Shown piece by piece: positions 23,698 to 32,528 of a stretch of DNA of 64,000 nt. Numbering within the stretch: position 1 is the first letter of the stretch; every line of letters begins with the position of its first letter. Origin of the DNA: Oopsacas minuta (Eukaryota > Porifera > Hexactinellida > Lyssacinosida > Leucopsacidae). Both the position numbers and the translations under genes were made by a program. The DNA lies in NCBI GenBank assembly GCA_024704765.1, contig JAKMXF010000144.1:1-64000 (forward strand), written 5' to 3'. The notes beneath the pieces are model-generated. The model was not told where the DNA came from and did no database searches. It saw only the letters and a program-made list of their open reading frames with translations.

Positions 23698-26600
23698 ATG
23701 GAGTACACAGATGAAATGACGTCATTTATATCTCACATGCATGACTACCTGCTTGGCAGTCAGGAATGTAAGCCGATCAAGAGACTGAAGCCACTCCTGC
23801 CATTCATCCCAGATGTGCCAATTGTGTCCGGGCAGGACACAGATCCACTTTTATGTGTCAAATGTATGTGTCCTCTGTTTGAGCCAGTAACACTTCTAAC
23901 TGGTTTATCAATCTGCAGACATTGCTATGCTTATAATATGGCACAAACTTGTGAAGTGGCATATTGCATAAATGTGTCACTAGCAGGAGTGGCAGAGGGA
24001 CACATAAGTGCCACTTACAAAGGTATGCAGCTAAGATTACAAGGCAATGACATGACTAGAGAGGTAATATGCAAATTTATTCCTTGATTCAATGTTAAAA
24101 TATTAAATAGAAACGATGGGAAGATGCCATAGAAAGATACACACAGTCTCTACAGCTGTTGGAAGGGAGGCCAGGGGAACATGTAGTCCTCTCAAACAGA
24201 TGTCTAGCTGAGGTGTCAAGTGGCATGCTAGAGGAGGCGCTGAGAGATGCAAATATGTGTGTACGGAGGGCACCATATTGGATAAAGGGCTACTACAGAC
24301 GATCAACCGTTCTGGAGAAAATGGGGTATAAAGAGGAGGCATTAGTGATGTGCTTAATGATTACTAAAAGTGGCACAAAGGACACATCAGTGGAGCAATG
24401 CGTGGCAAGGTTAGTACACAATTAGATAGTATAATAGCACATTCTTATGCCATCATTATGTAACCATGGTAACACAGAAACAAAGGATAGATCCAATAAT
24501 TGTTTAAGAGTGTTAAGTTATACAAATGGACCGGGGATAAGTAATATATCAGTGTTACCAATTAGACAACAAATGCGGGATGGGTACTGCCCCCTAGGGT
24601 GTCCCATACCCCCTGTAGCATAACAAATGACACCTGTACATTTTAAGAATTGTCACATTTAATACCAGTAACTCATAAAATAAGTTTATAGCATTAATAA
24701 GAATTGCTGCTAATCCTACCAAAAGTGGCTGACTCAAATGTGTCGATACTCGTGTGGCGTCACCACCTGCCACACGGAGGTATGATTCTACCAGTAGATA
24801 TCAGTTGTAGCACCAATCGCATAATTAAAATTCACTGAATAGCGAGTTAATCCTTGTTCAGGTTTGATATAATTTCGAGGACAATTTGTCTCATGTGTGG
24901 ATCATTCTTAAAGGTGTCAAGCGTTTCAGCTGTATGACAAGCGATCGCCAAAAGGCGTGGTTGTAATTCTAAAAATAGCGGATGGTTCTCTGGGTGTGTC
25001 GATAGGCGGATAAGTGTCCAACCAGCTCTCTTCTTCAGGGCAAGGGAGAACGCTAACTCTTCTTGAAAAGTAGAGAGCTTATTGCTTCTTTGGTTAGGAG
25101 GTTGCATTTCTATACATTCCATTAACACCTGTAGAATAGGTGTCTGTCTTGCTATGACATAATGTGGACACAAATCTGGTGTGCCACATAAGTTAAATAA
25201 CAACATAAACACGAATTGTCTTGCTATCACATCTTTCTTATTAATCGACCACTTCGACAATTCTTTGATCAGTTCAGTCAGCTGTTTGACAGGTGTCGCT
25301 AGGATGTAGTCCACATTGGCTGGGAGGACGGACAGTTTGGAAAGAGACTCAAGGACCAATCTCTTAGGGGACAACCAGGTGGTGTTAGAGAGTGGCGGGA
25401 GAGGATCATGGCACATCGAAGAGGGACAAATGAGCCAATGAATTAATGAATTTAAGAGACGTTGTGTTACACTTGAGGGGTAGAGAGAGAATTCCAAAGC
25501 TCCAGCTACGTTGCATAAAACCACAAATATGTCCTCGCGAACATTCTCCAGATAGCTCCACCACCATTCACACCTGTATACGTATACAGATAAATAAACA
25601 GCTGATAGAATGGTAAAATCTTATATAACTTACTTATTTGCTTCTAACACGTACTCAGATGTGTCGCATGTGTCCTCTAAGGTGTCAAATATGTCGCTAC
25701 TGTCCTCTGTCCTGTTTGAGAGACACAGAGCCTCCGGGTGTTGATGTTTTAGCAGCAATAAGTGACCAATCAGTGACAAGAGAGAGGTGTGTTTAGATAG
25801 CACCATATGATTTCCAGGAATAAAACTTAAGCATCTAATTAGATTAGATATACAAATAGCCATGTGACCACATTGTGTTTCATGTGTCGTGTGTAAGAAT
25901 ACCACATTGTCAAGTGGTCGTACAACTTCATCTTCAACATCTGGTGAGTCAGCTGATGTATTATTAGTTCCAGTTGTTGTCACCTTAGAACTATAATACA
26001 CAATACAATATATACAAGGTCTTAAGAAATATGTCAAATAGTGGCATACCCTAATGGTGTTTCTAAAATAGGAAGAGTGGTGTGATTCTGTTGTGTCACA
26101 TTCCTGAGCTCAACCGGTAGATCCTCATCAGCTAGAGGTGTTAGTTCGAGTTTGGATTCAGCTTCAGGTAATGCTACAATTTCACCAGGAAATATATCAG
26201 ATAGACACTTCACCCAGCATGCCACCAGAGCGTCCAGTAGCCCGTGAGCGTTAGTGAGGTTGTACAGGTCTCTTGTCCCATTATGATTAAGTAGTATGGT
26301 GAGGTAGTCCAGTGCCCATGCGGTGTCGGTTAACACCCCACTTCTGAGTGCCATAGTTAATCTGAATGGGTCTGTCATGGACTGGTTAGGAGGCTGTTTC
26401 TTCCTCTTACGTATGATAGGGGTGGAATACTCCACACCACCTCTAGCAAGGTCAGATGGTCTCTTCTGTGTGACATGTGGTTTATCTAACACCTCGCTAG
26501 AGGGTATGACTGGCTTATCTCTGGGGACACGTGATTTAGGTTCATGAACAGCTGGAGCAGGTTGTGTCCTCGAGGTGTCAGTGGATGGAGTGGCACGAGG

Positions 26601-29600
26601 TGGCACATATCCCCAATCCTCCTGTTTATGAGGAGAGGACCATCTCTGTGATTGTATCATAGAGTGCATGAGACGGGAGGTGTAAGGGTGTTTGGGTGGC
26701 ATAACGTGGTAGGATTCTTGTGGTATATGTGGATACATTGAGGTGTAATATTGATAAGGATTTGAATGTGGCTCTATGCCATCTGGAATAGAATGTTCCT
26801 GCTTAATCTTAGGGGGCTTTAAAATGTCCAATCCCTGGTTCTTACTCCTATTGGGCATATAGGGCGGTGAGGTGGAGTCTAGGAAGGAGAGGGGATCTGA
26901 TTTGAAGGTCTGAGGGAGGTGTGGAGTGTCCTCTTCTAACTGAAATGGTTTAATGTCAGAAGAAGTTGGTCTGTCCTCCAATGTGGCACAAGGTGTCGGT
27001 CTGTCACGTGTTAATTTACTGGGAGAACTCATGCCACTTATGAGAGAGCCAGGTGACTCTGGAATATCCTGAGACTCCTCAGAAGGTGGCGCGGGAGATG
27101 TGACACTTAAAGTGTCACTGTGACAATTCTGCTGTTTACGTGTCCGGGTGGCAGAGCGACACAATTCTAGAATTGGCTCAATTGGCTCTCCACGTTTATG
27201 GGAGATGAATGGTAGCAACCACCTTAGATAAATCTGTTTAAGAGCTTTTATTCCTGCAGCACCTTTAGACTGATAGTTGAAAAACTAAACAATAAAATAA
27301 TAGAACAGTTAAACAATTAAACGATAATACGGATAAACGGTTAAACGATAGAATGTTTAGGAATAATAACCTGGAATATTTGCTTCCATTCTTTCTTCTC
27401 ACAGACCTGTTTGATACCTCCGTGTGACTCCACCACTCTATGTAGCCTGAACAAATTCACCTCCTCTCCGCCCACAGATGGCACACGTGTCGGAGTGGCA
27501 TACACACCACCTTGTGCCTCGTATAGGTAATGCATCAGTTGATAATAGAACTCCTGTCCCTCTCTCCCCTGCTCCTTCTGGTACTCAGGGTACAATCCAT
27601 GGTCCAGAATCCACTGCTCGAAGGGGAGAGATGAGTCAATCTTTTTCCTTCCGGGACCTCTCTTGGGGGTAGAGAGGAGGGAGGGAGGGGTGTTCACAGT
27701 AAGGTGTGAAGGGGTTGAATGTTGTCTGGGGAGGCTAGCTGCCTCCTCTCGAGAGAAGGACCCTGTCTCAATACTGGGGTACCTAAATGGTGTCTGAGGG
27801 GTAGAGAGACAGGAGTTCTTCGAGCCTTGTGAGTGCAGGTCTGGGATAGAGGGTGTGGGGGTACGTGCCATACCGAAGGGGACAGGAGGAGGGCTGAGAT
27901 GTGGGGTGTTAGGAGGATTAGGGAAGGAAGGGAAGTCTGAATTGGTCTGAGACAGATTGCTCCTGGGGGCTTGTAGCGTCCTCATAGGAGACATGTTCTG
28001 GTTATTCATGTGATGAGGTGACATGTTATGAGGGATAGGACCAGCGGCCTGTTTTATGTCCCTCTGCATCCCTGGGTACGTGTTCCCCCGGTACATAGGT
28101 CCATACATATGTGGGTATATAGGATGATGGTGTCCCCACTCATTGGGCCAGGTCTGCTCCTGCTGTGGCACGCCAGATGGCATGGTTTCTACCATAGGTG
28201 TCATTTCTTGTCCCCATTGGCTCCACTCGGGGTTAGGTCTCCGCTGCATGGCAGGGGATCCTATATGATAGGGTGATAAGTCGTAGGGGGCTTGTGGATA
28301 CATGTAACTGGGGTAGGGCTGTCGGGGGTGAGGGTATTGATAGTAATCAGGAGGTTTCTGTTTGGCGTGTGAAATATCTTTGTGGTTCTTGTAAATGTTC
28401 TGTTGGATGGCTAATTGTGGCTCAATGCCACTTGAATTCAATGCAGGGGTGTTGGGAAGTGGTTGAGTGTGAGTGTTCCACTTTTGTGGCAATGCTCCGT
28501 TACTCATAAGACTACAAATCTAATCTACATTCCATTAGTAACCATGGCAACATAACGAACAGATATTATATAGCATAACCATGGTTACAAAATACGTGTA
28601 AAGGTATTAGTATTTATTTGTAGGTTAGGGAAGGATCTTCTCATCAAAGGGGAGAGGGAAGGAATGAAAATGATCTGTGAGAGGATCTGGCAACACATTT
28701 GTGTCGAGAGAGAAAAAGTGGCACGTGTGGGACACATTTTCAAATGGCAGAGACAGAAAATTGTGTCACTAAAACCTGAAGAAGTGGAGTGTAGCTTATG
28801 TTGTAGATTGTACTACAGACCGACCACCACACCATGTGGTCACACCTTATGTGAGCCCTGTCTTAACAGGTAGGACACAATTTATCGACCCCATGTTACC
28901 ATGACATATATTTCCTAATCTCATAGGTGTTTAGACCACAATACAATTTGTCCGGTATGCAGATCTCCTCTCACTATCATGCTGGGTAAATACCAACATA
29001 AGCCATGCATTGCCTTAGCAACCATCTTGAAAGAATGTCTCCCAGAGGTATGTAAGGAAGATTAAATGATTACAAATATTTAATTATTGTGACATTAGCA
29101 AAATTCCATAATATGACGTCACAAATATAACTTTGAAATTTGAGAAACTAGCGAGCTGACATAAACTAAATTGGAACTAATAAAGGCGCCAATTCTCATT
29201 AATCCCATACGTGGCGTAATAATTAGATGGATAGAATTTCAAAGGTGGCATTTTGACTCGCGTGGGCAGAGTTCTAAATTTAGAACTCAATGATGAAACA
29301 TAATTTCTATATTATTCAAATAATCAACCGCAATTATTTGTAAAGTAATCTCTATGAAACCAGATAGGAATTTACTGATGAACGAGCAAAGAGAGAGCGT
29401 GACGTGTGGGAAGCCACTTACTTACCATTCATTGATATATTCACCACTTTATACAATTAAATAACACTCATCGTTCCACTTCTGTTTCATTGCCACATAC
29501 CTGGTGTTTGTTATGACGTCATGAGGGGGGAGGGGAGGGTAGAGAGGGGTGCAGAGACAAAGACTAGGGAGTAGAACAGATTGTATCTGAACTAGCTCAA

Positions 29601-31220
29601 TGCAGACTACTATAAGAACCGATCTCTAAGCCTATTCACTGTGGAAATATTATCACAGTATATGGAAGCCTACCAGCTAATGTATTCATATAGGCTTATG
29701 GTTTCTGTTCTTATAACTGTATGCCCCCAGTGGATAGTTGTCTCAGGGAGCTGTAAAGGGGACAGGGGGGCATGAGGCGTGGGGGTAGGGATTAATTAGC
29801 TAAGGGGTGGCATTGTTAGAGAATAGTTATCACTAGATCAATTGCAATTACAAACTGAAAGTATTATATACATACGCTCTAGCTGTACCAGTTACACGAC
29901 ATATTCTAATAGAATAATTATTGGATCACGTCAGTAGACCCATGGGGGATACGAATACTGATCTCCAGTACCAGATCGACCCCTGGGGGATACGAATACT
30001 GATCTCCTGGTACCAGATCGACCCCTGGGGGATAGTAATTCTGGTCTCCTGTAGGTGTTGGTTATTATAATGTAAATATTGTGAATATTCTAAATGGCTG
30101 AAGTCTTATATTTGTGACGTAATCAGTCATACACAGTATCCCTGCCACTTACCAAATGGTGTCGAAAAGACAGACACATTTGTGAAATGATTGAAATTAA
30201 AATATTACAAATCATAACTGAATAACGAAAAGGTAGACTTGTGCAGGTGTTTATCCAGGAATTTCTGGGATGACAATTATTTGGAGGGTAACATGCTAAT
30301 CCCCTGTACTAATTTGAGCCTCACGGTCGACACTTTGTGTCCTTCATCACCTAGATAACCCCTGGCTATGTGTCAGAAGGTACTAGTAGCACCTAGTCAC
30401 TGATCCCCATGGGTCTATACCCCATATATGGTTAATAGGACTACTTAGAGAGGGAGAGGGAGCACAGATCGGAGCAAGGGACCCTGATAAACCTGACAGA
30501 AATCCTCTCGACAGATGGATACCAGGACAGTTTTGAGTTATCATTATTCGTCTGTTGTCTAGCATTTCCATACGTACAATGTAACCTTCACATATTTGAA
30601 CCTCGGTAAGGTGTCATAATATGGAACTAACGGATATGATTATAATATATTCTATAGATATCGTTTGATGATAAGACAAGCATGGGAGAGTGAAAGTAAG
30701 TGCTTTGGAATGTGTGTGCCACTTGGCGACACATTTTATCAATTTGGAACTATCTTGAAAATAAATAACCATCAAATCTTGGATGACGGAAGAGTTATGA
30801 TAAATACCATAGGTGTTAGGAGGTTAGTTCTATTTTAGAACTTTTAATAAGTGTCAGCTATTTATGGACGTGTTTAGATTTACTGTCCTGTCTCACTACA
30901 AGAGAGATGGATACATTGTGGCACTGGTTTGTCTTATAAGTGACACAGACCGACACATCGAGTCGGAAAGGGTTTCTGTAGAAATGAGGAATGCTCTAGC
31001 TTATGCGGTCTCAAGCGCCAACGTCCAAATTGCAGAGATGCTGGGTACGATCCCTGAACACTCTGAGGGAGAGGAGGGACCTGACGGACCCGGTTGGATA
31101 TGGTACGGATTAGGATTGGCTCATCTCAGAGGTACAGAGATCTCCCCGGAGGTGTTAGGTGACACCTCTGCTATATCTCGTTACAGAAAATTAAGAGATT
31201 TATTTTTGAGAAAATTTTGA
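23698..31220 (+). CDS. LONRF: LONRF-type RING/TPR/LON-domain E3 ligase
   Basis: This is a likely ubiquitin ligase that combines RING fingers, TPR repeats and a Lon substrate-binding domain. Eight exons: 23698-24063, 24111-24409, 28624-28869, 28927-29047, 29368-29405, 30531-30605, 30658-30822 and 30878-31220, phases consistent, about 550 residues (human members about 750). The order matches the family: a degenerate N-terminal RING-like zinc motif (CVKCMCPLF, ICRHCYAY), TPR helices (RWEDAIERYTQSLQLL, ALRDANMCVRRAPYWIKGYYR), a full C3HC4 RING (CSLCCRLYYRPTTTPCGHTLC to CPVC), then the LON domain (LFVCCLAFP, LHIFEPRYRLMIRQ, CFGMCV, RFTVLSHYKRDGY, GPGWIWYGLG). The 4.2-kb intron 24410-28623 contains the whole ARID1 gene on the minus strand. 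Exon 29368-29405 is the least certain. Confidence 0.9.
24410..24846. other. LONRF intron sequence beyond the ARID1 3' end
   Basis: No gene is seen. It holds a perfect 14-bp palindrome at 24460-24473 and otherwise ordinary AT-rich sequence. Copy B equivalent is 61345-61781. Confidence 0.6.
24460..24473 (+). promoter_or_regulatory. Perfect X-box-like palindrome
   Basis: GTAACCATGGTAAC is a perfect palindrome and matches the RFX X-box consensus GTHNYYATRRNAAC. It lies in the LONRF intron, about 390 bp past the ARID1 stop. It is also present in copy B at 61395-61408. Function unknown. Confidence 0.35.
24847..28507 (-). CDS. ARID1: ARID1/BAF250-type SWI/SNF subunit (copy A)
   Basis: This is the DNA-binding subunit that defines BAF (SWI/SNF) chromatin remodellers. 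Four exons: 27371-28507, 26050-27284, 25634-25990 and 24847-25573, about 1151 residues. The first 280 residues are rich in Pro, Tyr, Gln, Met and Ser, as in Osa/ARID1. The ARID domain follows and spans intron 1 (PFEQWILDHGLYPEY, EVNLFRLHRVVESHGGIKQV, then GIKALKQIYLRWLLPF). The C-terminal half is the BAF250 armadillo-like domain: MALRSGVLTDTAWALDYLTI, SNLIRCLSFIPGN, EWWWSYLENVRED, SPKRLVLESLSKLS and VDYILATPV. It is shorter than vertebrate ARID1A, mainly in disordered parts. The gene is nested antisense in a LONRF intron. Confidence 0.94.
28508..28623. promoter_or_regulatory. ARID1 upstream region with X-box-like site
   Basis: These 116 bp lie between the ARID1 start and the third LONRF exon, so the ARID1 promoter or leader must overlap LONRF intron sequence. 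GTAACCATGGCAAC at 28538-28551, 31 bp upstream of the ATG, matches the RFX X-box consensus; a half-related CCATGGTTAC follows at about 28580. Confidence 0.45.
29048..29367 (+). other. LONRF intron 4
   Basis: No coding sequence. It carries the 16-bp perfect palindrome GTTCTAAATTTAGAAC at 29271-29286; a near-identical palindrome follows the LONRF stop codon. Confidence 0.6.
29406..30530 (+). other. LONRF intron 5 with repeats
   Basis: This 1.1-kb intron has no convincing gene. It contains G-rich runs near 29523-29550 and 29755-29790, an ATAAGAAC/GTTCTTAT inverted pair at about 29610-29717, and the tandem repeat at 29937-30051. Confidence 0.6.
29937..30051 (+). repeat. 41-42-bp tandem repeat, 2.8 units
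   Basis: Units start with GACCC(A/C)(C)TGGGGGATA: 29937-29977, 29978-30019 and a partial, more diverged 30020-30051. Each includes GAATACTGATCTCC and TACCAGATC. It lies in a LONRF intron and is single-copy within this window. Confidence 0.85.
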
Positions 31221-31221
31221 G

Positions 31222-31239
31222 AATTCTAAATTTAGAATT
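31222..31239. repeat. 18-bp perfect palindrome after the LONRF stop
   Basis: AATTCTAAATTTAGAATT begins 1 base after the LONRF TGA. It shares the core TTCTAAATTTAGAA with the palindrome in LONRF intron 4 at 29271-29286. Confidence 0.6.
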
Positions 31240-31337
31240 TCTGCCAAATTTATACTCACATTATCCTTTTGTTATATTATTTCACACCTGTGCCACATTT
31301 CACACTCATGTCACAATTTAATTAATCATCCTGTAGA

Positions 31338-31847
31338 ATGTTAGTGTGGCTATTAATAGCAGTCATACTTTCATATAACGCACATTCCTACGGAGTGTTA
31401 GCGTTGCTAGAGGAAAGTTCTTGTCAGCAACTTAATACCAGCTGTGAGGAATGTGTGAAGGGTCTATCTGGTGTTAATTGCTATTTCTGTAAAGGGGAGT
31501 GTCTAGACCTCCAGGGGATCAATTCAGGGGTCTGTACCTTAGAGGACATTAACCTGGGACAGTGCAGTCTCTCAGCTCTCGGCCTTATCGTGGTTATAAG
31601 TGGTGCGGCGTTTCTAGTGGCAGTTGCTGGATGTGCCACTTTTTGTGCCACTATTTATTGCTATTGCCGGTTTTGTCGCAAAAAAATGCGTGCGACCCAT
31701 ACACAAAACCGAGTAGACGCTGAGATGAGTGAGATGCAGGAACGCCACGCCCAGAGGAGGTCTGCACGCACAGCTAGGGGTGACGAACTGAGACGTAAAT
31801 ACGGCCTAGCAGATGAGGACGACATGAGCAAATATCAGAGATTTTAG
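31338..31847 (+). CDS. PTTG1IP: PTTG1IP-like single-pass membrane protein
   Basis: This is a single-exon gene of 169 residues. It has a signal peptide (about residues 1-18), a short cysteine-rich extracellular part with a PSI-like pattern (SCEECVKGLSGVNCYFCKG), one transmembrane helix (about residues 82-106) followed by a membrane-near cysteine cluster (CYCRFCRKK), and a basic helical tail ending RGDELRRKYGL. That tail is the signature of the PTTG1-interacting protein family, which binds securin and moves between membranes and the nucleus. A polyadenylation signal AATAAA lies at 31903-31908. Confidence 0.85.
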   Translation: MLVWLLIAVILSYNAHSYGVLALLEESSCQQLNTSCEECVKGLSGVNCYFCKGECLDLQGINSGVCTLEDINLGQCSLSALGLIVVISGAAFLVAVAGCATFCATIYCYCRFCRKKMRATHTQNRVDAEMSEMQERHAQRRSARTARGDELRRKYGLADEDDMSKYQRF

Positions 31848-31917
31848 AGTATTTTAATAACAAAAATTGTCTGTTTTGAGATTTTATGAAAACTTTAATT
31901 TTAATAAAGTTTTTTTT

Positions 31918-31959
31918 CTACAAACAAACAAACAAACAAACAAACAAACAAACAAACAA
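31918..31959 (+). repeat. (CAAA)n microsatellite
   Basis: About ten perfect tandem CAAA units lie between the convergent PTTG1IP and VMA21 genes, ending at the VMA21 stop codon. Shorter irregular CAAA/CTAA runs also follow the NHL genes at 1021-1036 and 32998-33035. Confidence 0.9.
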
Positions 31960-32214
31960 TTACTCAGTTTTGTAAGTTTCCTCTTTGTATGCTCTTATGG
32001 CATACAAAGCTATAAAAATATGAATAGTCACAACAGCTATAAAAGCAGCTGTTATATCACCTCTTGTTTGTGTAAAGTTAAAGTAGTAAACAGTTATAAA
32101 TCTTGTCAGGAAGAATAACAAAATTGGTAGAATTAGTGTAGTTAGGACAAATCTTAGGTGAGACAGTATCACACTATCTTCTGATGGTTTGGGGTGTTTG
32201 GGTTGTGACGTCAT
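31960..32214 (-). CDS. VMA21: VMA21-like V-ATPase assembly factor
   Basis: This single-exon gene encodes an 84-residue protein. Two transmembrane helices (about residues 21-43 and 54-76) are joined by a short loop, with charged tails. Size, topology and the pattern around TLILPILLFFLTRF and AAFIAVVTIHIFIALYAI fit VMA21, the ER chaperone that helps assemble the membrane sector of the vacuolar H+-ATPase. The protein is short, so the family call rests on topology plus modest sequence likeness. Confidence 0.72.
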   Translation of the reverse strand: MTSQPKHPKPSEDSVILSHLRFVLTTLILPILLFFLTRFITVYYFNFTQTRGDITAAFIAVVTIHIFIALYAIRAYKEETYKTE

Positions 32215-32528
32215 AGCTAATTATTAAATGGGAAACAAATAATTTCTTAATAATAGAGGACACATTCCTGTCCAATTTAGACCCCTCAAGGGTCCAAAAA
32301 ATATTATTCGTAGTTTGTGTATTGGTTCAGGAACTGATAATAGAAATTTAAATGTGGCATGTAGGTGTGAAATGTGGCGCTTATAAAATTAGAACAGCGG
32401 TTCCCAACCTGTTGCTCATGAGACATTTAGTGGTCCACGAATGACAGCAGGGGTCTATGAGTGAATAGGGAACTGCTGATTCTTGTCTATTATATTGCTA
32501 TAAATAAATAACATACCTAGCCGTTGCT
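32215..32528. promoter_or_regulatory. Divergent spacer between VMA21 and the Rubicon-homology gene
   Basis: The two genes start on either side of this 314-bp spacer and may share promoter sequence. It contains the word AGGTGTGAAATGTGGCGC at 32363-32380 and a hAT-like repeat fragment at about 32394-32460. Confidence 0.5.
32394..32460 (+). repeat. hAT-like transposon-end fragment
   Basis: CAGCGGTTCCCAACCTG resembles hAT terminal inverted repeats. The following GGTCCACGAATGACAGCAG is related to the element at 23441-23500. No transposase is present. Confidence 0.4.

Noticed and set aside
23698-24425. A small two-exon gene of its own
   Set aside because: Its last donor leaves two bases that are completed exactly by the exon at 28624, and the order of domains then matches LONRF.
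31918-31959. Possible CRISPR-like repeat array
   Set aside because: It is a plain CAAA microsatellite with no spacers, in animal DNA with introns.
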